Under the pieces are notes generated by a model. It was not told the origin of the DNA, ran no database searches, and was given only the letters and a program-made list of their open reading frames with translations. DNA of 64,000 nt from Sphagnum compactum (Eukaryota; Bryophyta; Sphagnopsida; Sphagnales), in the NCBI GenBank assembly GCA_965153455.1, contig OZ234502.1:9021495-9085494 (forward strand), in the 5' to 3' direction. Shown here one piece after another: positions 1-11,917 of the stretch. Made by a program: the position numbers and the translations under genes. Position 1 is the first letter of the stretch. Each line of letters begins with the position of its first letter.

Positions 1-902
1 GGGTTTCCTGTTGAACAAGAGACAGGAGGCAAAATTGATCCAATTTGTGCAGGAACCAATCCATCACTCAAGGAAATGCATGTGGGAAAAGGCTGTCAGT
101 CGCTAGCCTGGAGGACCTGGGTCGGAATTGTCCTTTTCTTCACTCTGATTCCTTATCCTAACCTCCTATTGGAGTTTACTCTACTCCAACCATGGCCAAT
201 TTCTTGATAACCTGAACCCTACTCACCAAGATGAAGGCAAAATGGCAATGATGGTGAGTGAGTTTATTCCAACACGTCTTGTCCTCAAATCTTCAAATGC
301 TGAAATTTGAACAGTATAATCCCACTATATTAAGTCCCATTTTGTTCATGTAAGGGATATTAACAGATTTGACAGCAGTGATTGTAAGACCATGAACTGG
401 GAAACAAAGCATTTACAAAAAAAATTGTGATTAAACAGAAGTTTGGTATTTTGATTCTAAGGTGACAATATAAAGGGTAGGAGTATAGCAGTAGTTTGTG
501 TTATCAACTCTCAGTGATTCTTCAGGCATATTATGCACCTACTACAACCAATGTTCAGGGGATCATGATACATGACCTGCAGGTAACTTTTGGAAATCAA
601 TACTGTGTGTACTCCACTCTCAGTGAATCTCCAGGCAGCATCCATCACTTCCAATACATAACTGTGGTGACAAACGTCTGCATTTATGGCAAGTGTGTTT
701 TCTGTACCTTCAGAACTTGATGATTCTTTTCATAGCAGCTTCAGAGATCTTCCTGACTGCATTCTCATGATGACCTGCTGATACAATTTTCCACATTTGA
801 CACAAATTTTCATGTATTGACTTCCTTTAAGTGAAAGTGTATTGATAACTTCTTATTTGAGCCTGAACAGGAAACATCAAGTTGGAATGAATTGAAACTA
901 CT
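1..902. other. 3' flank of the epoxide hydrolase gene, no gene seen
   Basis: This stretch lies downstream of the minus-strand epoxide hydrolase stop codon. I see no conserved reading frame on either strand. A weak local repeat occurs near 505-640, where the phrase ctctcagtga followed by a caggca-type segment recurs. It probably holds the 3' UTR of the gene and spacer. Confidence 0.5.
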
Positions 903-2750
903 TCACAGCTTAGACTTAAGCCCGGTAAGGAATGAGATCAGCTCATTATTGAATTTCTCAGGCTTTTCCTCATGTATGAAATGAGAACCCTCAAGAATTA
1001 TGACATTCTGTAAGTTGGGCACCATTTGTCTAAATCTTGGACCCATCACAAATTTCTTCATCCCTGGAAATTGCAGTACCATATCCTTTTTGCCAGCAAT
1101 GAACAGTGCCTTCACATGAACAGGTGCATTTGTCCACGGAGAACTCAGTTCCCAGTTTCTGCACACAACCCATCAGTCCTTGTTTCAGGTTCCTTCAACC
1201 AGAGACACAAAGACAAATGACTACAAAAAAACGAAATGTAACAAAAATGTGAATCCCAAACCCTAACACAATGCGTTTATTGTACAACCACCCAACGCTG
1301 AAGCTTGCCGACTTTCAAAATTTTGGGTATCTAGCAAACAGTGAGAATGGTCAATGTCTGATACTGTTTAGGCTTTCACGCATCTGAAGGTGAAAATTAC
1401 AAAAGCTCCAAACCTGTGCATGTTGCGGTAATAATTTAGAGGACCTGTGAATCCTGTTTTGCTGAAATTCTTGGTGTAGTACTCAAGGTCTTCTTCAGAG
1501 AACCAAGGGGGGAGTTGCTGAACTACTGGAAACACAGTGGTCAACTCCTTGTTGTGGGGGGCAATTCCTCGGCCAAAAGCTCCGGCAATGATACGTTTCA
1601 GAGTTTCTTTGGTTCCTATGCTGGCAAAGTCACGTTCTGCTCTCCCAGGTTCCTGCAAAGAAGGACAAAATCATGCATCAAAGTGCAATCTACTTAATCC
1701 TCTTTATTAAAAGTGTCCAAAAAACAAACAAACAAACATGCTTTCTTGGACCCCTGATTGTTATACAGAAAATGCACAATAAATGCGTTGTGTAGGGTTT
1801 GGGAATCACTGCAGGTGCCACCATGCTCTCTAAGATTTGCAGGAAGCTTGAAAGAATACTGCCACCACTACTAACCTGGAATCTGTTCCAGTAGAATCCT
1901 TCACCCAAAATTGCTACCGCCTTGGTGATGCCACTGTTATCTGGTGCTCGCACATTAAAAGGGACACTAACAGAAACATAAGCTATAATGCGATCGGGCC
2001 GCAACCGACAGACCTCCCATCCAATATTTGAACCCCAGTCATGCCCAACCAAGAACACCTGGTAGTGAAGGTTCAGAATCAAAAGAATGCACAAGAGAGG
2101 AAGATGAAAATCATCAAGGAAACCAGGAACAAAAATCTCTGATAACAAGTCTTGCCATAAGGGAAAAAAAAATGCTTTGGGATTCAGAGTGTTTGTTTAT
2201 TGCAGAAGAGTATTGGGTACCTACCTGTTGCACATGGAGAGCATCAAGGAGGCCAATGATATCACCCACAACATGAAATGAAGTGTACTGTTCAACACCG
2301 ACAGGAGCTTCAGACTCACCATAGCCTCGCATATCCATAGCTATAGCATGAAACCCTGCTTTGGCCAAGGCAGGCATCTGATGCCGCCATGTATACCATA
2401 CCTCTGGAAAGCCATGAAGAAGTAGGACTATGGGTCCTGCATGCAGCACAAAAGGAGGGAAGAAACAAGCCACCCAAAGTAAGGAGAAAAAACCCCATCT
2501 TCTTCAATGCGCTTTTGTATTGAGGAGAGAACAAAAAACTTTGCGTGGAATTTCAGCAGCAGCAATTGATGGGTATTTATTTAGGGTTGTGCAAATCCAA
2601 GCAAAGATTGCCCAAGCAGAAATCCTTGAAGAAAACAAAAAGGCAGCAAACGATTCTACTCTCTCTACTTCATTTCCTACCAGATCCTTGTTCAGCGATG
2701 TGGATAGTGATCCCATTTGTCTTGATGAGGCGGTGTGTGATTTCCTCCAT
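903..2750 (-). CDS. Soluble (cytosolic-type) epoxide hydrolase, alpha/beta-hydrolase fold, five exons
   Basis: Exons on the minus strand are 2750-2681, 2436-2225, 2058-1876, 1652-1414 and 1158-903. All introns are GT-AG and the joined frame is 960 nt (319 aa), the usual length of plant soluble epoxide hydrolases. These enzymes open epoxides to vicinal diols, acting on fatty-acid (cutin, oxylipin) and xenobiotic epoxides in the cytosol. Visible motifs are HGFPE (31-35, oxyanion hole), VGHDWG with the nucleophile Asp101, lid tyrosines Tyr150 (FYWNRF) and Tyr230 (NYYRNM), charge-relay Asp260 (AGKKD) and general-base His294. The start is the ATG opening MEEITHRL, the typical family N-terminus. 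No transit peptide or PTS1 is seen; the C-terminus is KSKL. Oddity: the His motif reads EGSHF, one residue shorter than the EGxxHF I know from plant homologues, but the His is kept. Family assignment is secure; the substrate is not known. Confidence 0.93.
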
Positions 2751-2779
2751 CTTTGGGGGGCACTTTGAATGCCTGCGAA

Positions 2780-2781
<2 letters not shown>

Positions 2782-2820
<39 letters not shown>
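2782..2820. repeat. (GA)n microsatellite in the epoxide hydrolase 5' leader
   Basis: An uninterrupted AG/GA dinucleotide run of about 39 bp sits 32 bp upstream of the epoxide hydrolase ATG. On the coding strand it reads as a CT run, a common feature of plant 5' leaders and core promoters. It is likely transcribed. Confidence 0.85.
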
Positions 2821-2823
<3 letters not shown>

Positions 2824-3084
2824 ACTCTTTGTCCAGAAGGAAACTTCTTGCCGCTTTAGGTTCCGAGAAAACACTCTGAGGTACTTTTCTGTTGTCAACA
2901 GCACTTGCAGAACCTTTCTGAACTGAACCAAACACAATTTTCTGCACAATCTCCTCACCTACCACTGAAACCCTAAACCAAAGCATGAAGCTCCTGAGTC
3001 CTAATCAAGCCATATATTTCTCAGATATGTTTTGCTCTTTATTTCTGTTTTGGAGTGAAAGAGAAAACACTCCTAAGGTGTTTT

Positions 3085-3690
3085 TCTGTTGTGTACTACT
3101 GACATAATCACAATGGCAATTGTTTTGTTTTCAAAATTGCAAGGTCCAACATGCCTGTCTCTGCTGTACAGGTACAGTGTTAGCAAGCGAGCAGGAGCCC
3201 TCTGAATCAACCCCATTCCAGTTAACAATTCAGCAAATTTCTGTCTTCCTTTCGATTTGATGTTTTTTGGATTTTTTGTGATTTCATAATATCTTTCTTT
3301 GAAGATCCTGCTGCAATGATGTTGTTGGAGTTTCTTAATTCTCATGGGATTCAAAACAATATGAGGTGCTTCTGTGGTGTTGTACTTACCTTACAAGAGC
3401 ATTTTTTTTTTCTTTCACAAAGGCAAGGTGATTGTCCAACATGCCTCTGTACAGTTATGTTGCTAGCATGTGAGCATGACCCCCTCCCAAATGTCAATTT
3501 CTGCTTCAAAAATGTCAGCATATGTGAGTTTTTGTGTCAATTTCAATTTTTGTGTTTCTCAGATCCACCTTGTTTGGGTTACTATTTGCTCTTTTTTTTT
3601 GGTTCTCTTCTCCATTGTCTGCAACTGACATTGTTGCCATTGGATCTTTTATTATCTCATGGGATTCAAATGATATACTTACAAACCCAA
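3085..3690. repeat. Diverged local duplication of about 340 bp period
   Basis: The phrase gtccaacatgcct followed by ctgtacag and a gctagca/agcgagca stretch occurs near 3148 and again near 3437. A shared tctcatgggattcaaa occurs at 3342 and 3657. The two halves look like an old, diverged tandem duplication upstream of the epoxide hydrolase gene. No coding potential is visible; the plus-strand open frame here is rich in F, L and S from T-runs. Confidence 0.5.
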
Positions 3691-3699
3691 GAGCTTTCC

Positions 3700-5230
3700 A
3701 GATACCTACTGACTGGCTTTTCCATTGTTTTTTTTGTAGGTTTGTCTTCTCTTCTTCAAATGTGCACTGATGGGTATAGGATTAATTTGCTCTTCTTCTG
3801 GTCAAGATCTGTCATTGTATGGCTTTTGTGGCGACTCTTTCATATTGGAGGCTTAATAGAGTCTATTTGTCAGAGACAACCTTTGCTTACAACCAAAGGT
3901 ACAAGGTTCCCCCATGTTTGCTAACCCAATGAAGCTTACTGCATTCTCCAAACTTTTGACTGGTCATGATGTAGAGCAGGGAAGCCTGCACATTGTTGCA
4001 ACATCCGTAGAATCAGTGTTTTTTTTGTTTGCAAAGCCTTCAATAAATAGAATGTCTATATGCTTGTAACAAAGATGAATAGATGGGCATATGGTATACA
4101 GTTTTACAGTGATCTCATCATATATCACCGTATGTGTACACATGACGCCATGTGCCGTGGCCTTTTGTATCCAACCTTATGTATACATAGGTATGTCATG
4201 ATGGTTTTGATACAGGGATAAGTTGGTGGGAAAAGTTTGCACCCTTCATCCAAAGAGGTTTCAGGTAAGTAGTATACCCTCATAGAGGTGCGAGAGAAGT
4301 GTGTAGTAGACCTGCAGAGTATATCCACCATTTGAGCTCAAGAGTGTATTAATTACTAGCTCTCTGTGTGTGTGCTGCAAATGTTGTTTTGATTCAGAGT
4401 AGATTCTTCAACTACTTGGGTTTAGGGTTCAGGGTTTAACACACTTTGGTTTGTGTTCTACAACCTCTGAGTTATTAAGTTCTTGCCAAATCAATGTCAG
4501 GGTGTCTTATTTGAAAATAAGCACTAGAACATGAAAGCCCTTCTTGCCAATCATGCAAACAACACCAGATCTCATTGTCAACTTCCTCAATCAGGAGCTG
4601 ACAATCAGCCAACAGCTTGCTAGTTTTTAAGTTCTGAGCACTTTGAGAATTGACGTAAACCTGCCAAAATTTATTACAGAAATGTGAAACACCAAAGAAG
4701 TTCTCAACAAAACTTGAGAATTATGTTATATAATGTAAAACATGATATACATGATGTAACTCCATTATCAGCTTTAAACACTAGGAAAGTGTCTGAACTA
4801 TATTTCAAACAACAATTCAGACCGAATACAACAACAAATTTTGTTTCTGCATTTTTCTGAATATGGTTTGAACAACACTTGTGAACTGAAGTTTGGTATC
4901 CGAATGAAGACCCATACTGAGAAGTGCTTTCTGTGTCTGGAATCGGTTTTGGTGTCTTTATTCTGGTAAGTGTTTTTGGTTCTTTCCTAGGTGGGACATG
5001 AGTTCATGTGCTGGTTCCAATTTCGGTTCTTCCAATTCCACTTGTGATCTGAATCTATGATGGCCACTTCCACTTGTAATGCGAATGAATGATGGGGGCA
5101 CACTCGTTACGATCTGGAACAGGCCTCTGGTAGAACTGTTATCACTTGATGGCACAGTCTCTTGATCTGCTTGCTAGTCTTGAAGTGTTCCTAAGTGGAC
5201 CATAGTCTGTAAAGGTCTATACCAGTTCTG
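3700..5230. other. Gene-poor spacer, nothing recognised
   Basis: AT-rich sequence with no conserved reading frame, RNA gene or strong repeat that I can recognise on either strand. Confidence 0.5.
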
Positions 5231-5657
5231 GGTGGGTATCACTCTTTTTTTGAGAACCGTCAGTTCCGATTCTCTCAAGAAAATATGAGAACTGACCTGG
5301 TTCCTTAAATGCATTTTCAGGTCATTTGATACCCAGATGGGTATCAGGATTTCATAATTTTCAAATTTTCCAGTTAAGGTCTAGGGGTGAAGGGGCCTTA
5401 CCACCCCTACGGACTAAACCTAAACCCTATACCCTGAGAAGCAGACCTGGGTATGCCCTTTTTACCCTACCCGAACATCAACAACGTGAAGGGATATCAA
5501 CACACCCACCAATTCTCAAGGAGTCACCCAACACAAAAAAAAACTAGTAGGATGGGTATCAAGATGGGTATCACTGATTGTGATACCTGTTGGCGGCTTT
5601 ATGCATGGAACCAGCCTGAGCCCCTGGCTGGCTCTCACCCCAAAAGTGATACCCACC
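5231..5657. mobile_element. Candidate non-autonomous TIR element (MITE-like), 427 bp
   Basis: The ends are perfect 13-bp inverted repeats: GGTGGGTATCACT at 5231-5243 and AGTGATACCCACC at 5645-5657. Internal copies of the GGGTATC/GATACCC core occur near 5330-5345 and 5552-5590, often as close inverted pairs. There is no coding capacity. I see no clear target-site duplication directly at the ends, although similar tggac-atagtct sequences flank both sides at a short distance. It could instead be a cluster of GGGTATC palindromes. Confidence 0.5.
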
Positions 5658-6700
5658 TAAACGTTGGACTATAGTCTATACTTGCAATAGGGCAAGTTTT
5701 CAAGTTGTGTTAAATTGTAGAATCGGCTATCACTGCAGATTCTACTACATCCTACCTTCCTATGCCACGGAAAGATCAGCTCATGCTAGTTTATGACCTA
5801 CCTATGGACTTTTATTCGATGGAACGAGCCTTGGGAAGGGTGTATTCTGCCTTGGTTTGTCTCTAGGGGGAGGCTTAAGTAGATAGGCCAGTGAGTGAAC
5901 ACTTAAGCTCTCACAAAGCTCGTGTTCATTCTCCCATCACTTTGAGCCCTGGAGCTTCATAGGGGCTACGTAGACCTGCACTTGGTACTTTTTTAGCTGT
6001 TTATGGACCTCCATTTGGGTTTGAAACCAGCATGATAAAATCTCCTGAAGGAGAGAGAGAGAGAGGGTTGAAACAGAAGTAGTCCAGCTACTACGTCTTT
6101 TGTACACATATCCTTCCTTCCATGTGCAACCAGCTTGTATCATATAACTAGACATGCCAGATTCCATACATAACCAATATCCCAAACTCTGATTACAACA
6201 ACAACAAACACATGATTTGCTTTTTAAATACATGATGAAAATGCTCAACGAACAATATTTTTTGATTGTGAATGAGTGATTTGCTCATTGCCAAACACAA
6301 AGAGGCAGATGAATGAGCATAATACTTTAGCATATGGGAGTTTTGAAACCCATTAACAAACACCCCCAAAAAACAAAAACCGCCATCTCTAAACAAAAGG
6401 TTTATAAACCCCAACCACAAGTTCTAAGATCTGATACCAAGGGGTAATTTTGTAAACAAACCATCTTTTAAACTGTTTGGATGTTCACTCACCCATGGGT
6501 GTTTGGTTATGAGTGATTCTATCTTACCCTATTGATGGGCCCGGGAGGCAGAATGCATCATCCCCTAGGTGACATCCTCTAGTACAATTATTGAATGGTT
6601 ATACTTTATAATATAATGGGTCTCCAATGCGCACATGCTCTGGTAAGTTATCTAATCCCCATACCCTCAGTACCTCGACAACTTCGACACATGTTTGTTG
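5658..6700. other. Spacer, no gene recognised
   Basis: No conserved reading frame is seen. A short GA microsatellite lies at about 6051-6066. Short minus-strand open frames between 5937 and 6420 lack any recognisable motif. Confidence 0.45.
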
Positions 6701-6703
6701 AAT

Positions 6704-6726
6704 CAATAAATAAATAAATAAATAAA
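6704..6726. repeat. (AAAT)n microsatellite
   Basis: A run of five to six aata/aaat tetramers directly precedes a dispersed repeat copy at 6725-6869. Confidence 0.8.
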
Positions 6727-6869
6727 TTTGAAATTTTCATTTCGACAAATAAAATATTCTTGAAGATTCAATATTTTCCTTCACAAAATTTATTTATTCA
6801 TTTGTTTGAAAAGAGTTTTTGGGGTGAAATTTCTACATTTCTGAAAATAATCTAATTTATTGTCGAACA
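6725..6869 (+). repeat. Dispersed repeat F, copy 1 (matches 56589-56735)
   Basis: Both copies share a gaaatttt-cat-ttcgacaaat segment, then aaatattctt, and end in acatttctgaaaataat and tgtcga. They run in the same orientation 50 kb apart, with many small indels. There is no coding capacity. Both copies lie close to a member of the GGCCTTGCC MITE-like family, but in different relative orientation, so they are probably separate elements. Confidence 0.6.
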
Positions 6870-7094
6870 TGCAAATGTATGTACGATGGTATGATATAAC
6901 ACATTTGTTGTTGAACATGCACAGGAGGAGCTCCTGAACACAAGACCAGAAAACTACGGACACGTTATTGCAAAGTGCTTTCCATGGCCTGACTAAACAA
7001 GCCAAAAGGACCACTCCAACAAAGACTCCTTTACTCGAGAAACTTTGTACATCAAACTCAACAAGTTTCCCTTTTGCTCATGCGGTGACTTTAT

Positions 7095-7371
7095 TGGCCT
7101 TGCCCACCAAGACAAGGATAGGTATTGTGTTTAGATTCATTATAGAGCATAGTAGCTTAATGGGTTTTGGCCCCAAGGTAATAAATAATAGGTCTATTTT
7201 TATATGAGGATTTTTGAAAGATGATAATTTGGCTTGTGTTGAAACTTGAGATTAGTTATTATAGAGTTATAATATTATCTTGAAGGATTTTGGTTTCTTT
7301 TAGAGGATTTTTTGAAGATTGGGTATATTTTTGCATGGTGAAATATTTGATTTTCCATAATTCTTTTTTAG
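7095..7371 (+). mobile_element. MITE-like family M, copy A
   Basis: It starts with GGCCTTGCC and continues with a conserved body: attgtgtttagatt, ctatttttatatgagga, tttttgaaag, ttgtgttgaaacttgaga, tgcatggtgaaatattt and ttccataattc. The same body occurs at 57797-58102, and in reverse at 56431-56536 and 63038-63275. This copy lacks the far GGCAAGGCC end seen in the copy at 57.8 kb. It has no coding capacity. Confidence 0.7.
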
Positions 7372-8951
7372 CAAATCATGATACCTGTGACAAACACAGC
7401 GTGCTCAATATTTTACTATTATTGCGAAATCGACATTCATGATCAGCTGAACTTTTGGGGATCTGATGGCATGGTCCAAAGGGACACAGAGGGCAGGTCC
7501 CATTTGGAGAGAATAGTGGAACACATGGGAATAACGTCTATCTATCCTCAGCGTCGTCTTCTCACACTGGGTCTTCTCACATTGGAATGCTTGGGATGGC
7601 GACTGAAAGTTTTACTCCTGATGATAAATTTGTATTTTCATTGCACGTTGTCAAAGCACGTTATTGAACGAGCCAGAGAGTTCTTAACCAACAAACCCAT
7701 TGCTAGCTTTTACAACAAGAGTTGAAAACATACGGAAGCCAAGAGAGTTAATTGTTTATAGCCTTTCAAGTCTTTCTAAAGTTCACAATTTGAAGTGTTA
7801 TAAATCTTTTTTTTGGGGAGTGATTGGTTGGATGTTATACTTTCCCCCTTCCAACAACTTCATGGGGCTCGTTGTTTTGTGTCTTGCATACTTTTGTTGC
7901 ACATAACCATGTGATTCATGTTTTGATGTTTTGCGTAAAACAAAAAGTTTAATATGTTTTGCAAAGAGCTTGCAGAATTTGAACCCATTGTGAAACCCAT
8001 CGTTGTAAAGATGACAAGGAATTTTGGAATTGAAGTCAAATTTTAGAAAGCAAAGTGACTTTCTATTTTGAAAAGTTTTTCATATATCGTAATTAACATC
8101 ACATTCGATTTTGGGTACCTTCCAACATTCGGGGTTATTTTGGATATTCTCTTTTCTATTAGTAATATTATTCAAGTTGCAAAACACGAGTTTCCCAAGT
8201 GACTTCACGTGCTTGTGACCACCTCCTACCAAGGTGTCCAAGGGTTCTAGGAGCTTGAGTTGGGCACATAGATGGGAGGTTTGAATTGAATAGGAGATGC
8301 TGCTCTGCACACTCCCCCCATTTGTCAATAAAATTTTCAACACGGAGATTGTTTAAACTTTTTGTCAAACCATTTGAGCCTAGTGTTTCCTTTCTCAAAT
8401 TACTTTGTCAAATTTTGTCATGTATCAGCCAAAAAAAAATTGGGAAATTTTGGAATTTTTTGTTTTCCTAGTGTAAATTTGATTATTGTTTATTATTATT
8501 ATTTGAAAAATTAGCCTATCAAAATCAATCACGTGATGACATTTAAATGATTTTTTCTTTTACATTGTTCAATTCTTCATGTTTTTGGCTGAGGATAGTG
8601 GTTTTTTTTTGGGCGATGAATTTTTGGCATCATGATTGAAAAAAATAAAAAATTACTAAAGTATTCTATCACAAAAAAATGCTAGTTTTTTGTACAAAAA
8701 ATTAAGAAAAAGAGAAATATTGATTTCAGATGAAATGTTGTCACTTTTGTAGTGCTCCCAAAACTTTTGTCTTCACTTGGTTGCACTAAAGGAATTTCTT
8801 CTGAATAGTATTTTTTATAAATCATCATTACTAAATGCTAAATCAAAGCTTGGGATGATGGGTGTCTACTCTTACTTTAAAAAATTGAGAAGAAACTACC
8901 AATGAGGAAAGGGAAAAAGTTAGGACTCTTTTGTTAGATGTGGTAATTAAC
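7372..8951. other. Spacer, no gene recognised
   Basis: A plus-strand open frame at 7378-7725 (115 codons) has no motif I recognise and no supporting splice structure. The rest is AT-rich and featureless to my reading. Confidence 0.4.
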
Positions 8952-9076
8952 TTAGAAGAAAAACCCCATTTTTCAACTTGTCGTAGGCGATTAAAAGTGT
9001 CTTTTACAACTATTTTTGATCAAAAATAGTAGCATGGTTGCCTTAGACAAGTTGAAAAATGAGTTTTTTCTTCTAA
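8952..9076. repeat. Foldback (long inverted repeat) with an inner palindrome
   Basis: Arm 1 at 8952-8988 (ttagaagaaaaa...cttgtcgtaggc) is nearly the reverse complement of arm 2 at 9040-9076 (gccttagacaag...ttcttctaa), with a few mismatches. The roughly 50-bp loop holds a perfect 20-bp palindrome at 9010-9029 (ctatttttga/tcaaaaatag). A transcript would form a long hairpin. It could be a MITE remnant or a small-RNA precursor. Confidence 0.75.
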
Positions 9077-10870
9077 AATTTTAACAATAGTAGAGGCCTA
9101 AAATAAAGGGTGTGAGTGGAGATGCTCTAAGAATGAACTGAATATGTATAAGCTACTTTAGAAAGGCTTTCAAATAATTCCATTGCATGTTTGTTGAAAG
9201 GTCAAGAGAACAATCTTGTTCTAAAGCGTGCACTAAACCCTAGAGACCCATCACTCCATCTGTTTATGTAGATAAAAAATAGGAAAAAAAGAGGAAGACT
9301 TAGCCCACATGGTGGAATTGGTCTCTAGTCTCTGACTCCCATCCATGGGAAACAATTTTATTTGTTTATTTATTTTTTTTGGTTATGTGATGTTTGATCA
9401 AGTGCTACTCATTCCTAAGTAGTATATTTAGCCAAATTTGGAGAAATTAGCCATATTTTCATATTTCAAATCTTAAGCACCCTTTCATCTTGTAGCCAGT
9501 TGTGGAGATTTTTTTAATGAAAAATTCGTTTTTCAACAAACTCTTTCAACTCTAATAGCAACATACATACAAGGAATTTTTTGAGGTGTTCGAGAACGGG
9601 CCTTTGTAATCTTTGGTGATTTATTTTTTTCGGAGTTCTTAACACTCTCTAGTTTGGGGGTCGCAACTTTCTCAATCCTATTTGGTTTTTGACGATTTTG
9701 AGTGCACCAAATGCATCAATAGGAAAGATTCAAGTTTTGTTTGGACATCAAAAACAATGAAGCCCTCCTCTTGGATCCGACCTGCCTTGAACACGCAAGT
9801 GTTTTGCGTGTTCAATCGTCGGCCAGTTTACCCTACTTCCAATTCCGAAATTCATTACTCAACTCTCATGAGTGTGTCCAAAATTTGAAAAATTGGAATT
9901 GATAATGGGAACATTGGTTTAAACTTTAGACTCTTAAAACAATTCCAACTTCTAATATATTAAGTCTCACAAGTCCAAAGAGAGTTATAGAAAATGAGAT
10001 AGGGAAAGAAAAAAGACCTTCAAAATGAATTTTACCCCTTTCAATTTGCATGAAATGACCCAAATACATAAATAACTCTATACTATTTTCAAAACATAAA
10101 ATAAAATAAAATAAGGATATTATTTAAAACCAGATACATTATGAACATTTGTAAACTTAGATTATTTTTTCATTTATATTTTATAGCATGAGTCCCACAG
10201 TTTTTTTTCCCCCAATTTTGTGATATTGAAAGTTTAGCATTTTCCCCCTTCAATATTAGAAAAATTAGTAACATTTATATTATGAAAAAAAATTCCAAAT
10301 ATTTTTCTTGAAAAAGTCACAAAATTTGTCAGAAAAAAATACTAAGATTCCCAACACATAAACCATAATTGATAATAATAAACAATTGTCCCTAGTGGTG
10401 CACAACCCTAATTTTTCTTAAAACTTCAAGCAATTTGAGAATAATTATCTTAAAAAATTCCTTCAACTAGGTGGTTTGTTTTCCTTCCCAATTTTGTGAC
10501 ATAAAAGATTTCAAGAATTGTCTCCAAAAAAAGAAAAAGTAGTCAAATTTAAACCAAAAAAATTCCAAAAAATTCCTATTTTTTTAATGAAAAAGTGAAA
10601 AAATAAATTCCCAAAAACAAATCACATAGAGTAATAATAATAGTGGACTTATGGCAAAAGGCTTAAGACAAAAGGCCATTAAAAGGGCTGTCAGCATCGC
10701 TTTGGCAGCCACTTCAGAAACGCGTGCAAAACACGAAGACCGGCGGTCATCAGCGCAGACACTACTACTTTGTAGCCTTGTCTTTTTGCAGCACAATTTG
10801 TGGTCCATCTGCGACGTCCGGATTTGAGCTCGGGATTCTTCTTCACAATCATCGCATCGCGGTTGTTATC
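9077..10870. other. AT-rich spacer with one short perfect hairpin
   Basis: No gene is recognised. At 9787-9815 there is a perfect 12-bp stem (ttgaacacgcaa / ttgcgtgttcaa) around a 5-nt loop. From about 10,640 the sequence becomes more GC-rich, which may mark the distal promoter of the PI-PLC X-domain gene. Confidence 0.45.
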
Positions 10871-10877
10871 TGTGAAT

Positions 10878-11038
10878 GCATGCTGATTTTGGAAGTTTTT
10901 TGAGCATTTTCATGCTGATTTTGGAAGTCTTTTGAGCAATTTCTTGCTGATTTTGGAGTTTTTTTCGGAGCATTTTTATGCCGATTTTTTTGGGAGCAAT
11001 TTTACGCTGATTTTGAAAGTCTTTTGAGCAATTTCTGG
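10878..11038 (+). repeat. Minisatellite of about 33-bp units, five copies
   Basis: The unit atgctgattttggaag-tcttttgagcaattt repeats about five times with mutations, starting near 10878, 10911, 10944, 10978 and 11006. It lies about 0.9 kb upstream of the PI-PLC X-domain start codon, in the promoter or leader. Confidence 0.8.
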
Positions 11039-11087
11039 TACAAAAAGTGAGAGGAAAGAAGTTCCAAGAAAACAAGACCAGCTGCAG

Positions 11088-11118
11088 CAAGAGGAGGAGG
11101 AGGAGGAGGAGGAGGAGG
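11088..11118. repeat. (GGA)n microsatellite
   Basis: An uninterrupted gga/gag trinucleotide run of about 30 bp upstream of the PI-PLC X-domain gene. A shorter aga trinucleotide run follows at about 11516-11537. Confidence 0.85.
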
Positions 11119-11917
11119 AAGCTACGAATAATACTTACTTACGTGTAGGTGTTTTGGAGGTAACCAAAACCATTCTTTCTTTGCTGAATTCCAAACTGTG
11201 TGTTGATCGCGCTATCTACGTACCTCCAGATCTTTGAAAGCGCTTGTTGAAGAATTTTTGTGCGTGTGTGTGATGAGAAGAGGAATCAAGTAATCGCAGA
11301 ATTGGACATTTGGAGTCTTTTGAGTAATAATGCCTCTTAATTTGTGAGCAACTTCGGTGTAGAAATGACAAGAATCGAGTAAGAGGAGTTTTCGGATTGT
11401 GACAAAACACGAAGAAATGAAATCTTGAAAACAATTTGTTTAGACAGAGAAAATTGCTTTGGAAGTTGATGGGTGTTTGGTGGAAACGGGATGCTGATTT
11501 GCGTTCTTTTGTTCTGTAGAAGAAGAAGAAGAAGAAGCTGTGCCACGATCTTTGGAGTTTTCTTTGATGCGACCTGCAGTTCCGCTGAGATCTTTTTTGT
11601 TTTCCAAAATCATCTATTTTCTTTGTTTGAATCGAGGAAGAAGAGAGGGTACCTATTGTCGATTGGAGAGGAGAAGAGGGATAAAGAGCCTGGAATCTAG
11701 TCTCCATTGCAGTTTGTTGCCTTTTGAAACCGATCTAGACAGTGGACCTGCTTTTCTTTTCTTGTTTGATCAGATTCGCTGCTAAAGGAGGCCCGGGAAT
11801 GAGAAGTTACAAAGACTTGTAGACCTCTGGTAACAGATTTAGTACATTTGCTGGCCGTAACCAGAGCTAGAAGCAGAGGAGAAGAGAAGAAAGAAAAGGA
11901 AGCTACATCCGTGCGGC

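Noticed and set aside
2430-2768. Plus-strand frames over the epoxide hydrolase 5' end
   Set aside because: They are antisense to exon 1, intron 1 and part of exon 2 of a well-supported gene.
3316-3924. Plus-strand open frame of 202 codons
   Set aside because: The product is dominated by F, L, S and C from T-rich DNA and covers a diverged duplication; no motif, no conserved start.
5231-5657. CRISPR-like array from the repeated GGGTATC motifs
   Set aside because: The spacing is irregular, the motifs occur in both orientations, and the genome is a plant nuclear genome; a TIR element explains them better.
7378-7725. Plus-strand frame of 115 codons
   Set aside because: No recognisable motif, no homologous neighbour and no splice support; listed only as spacer.
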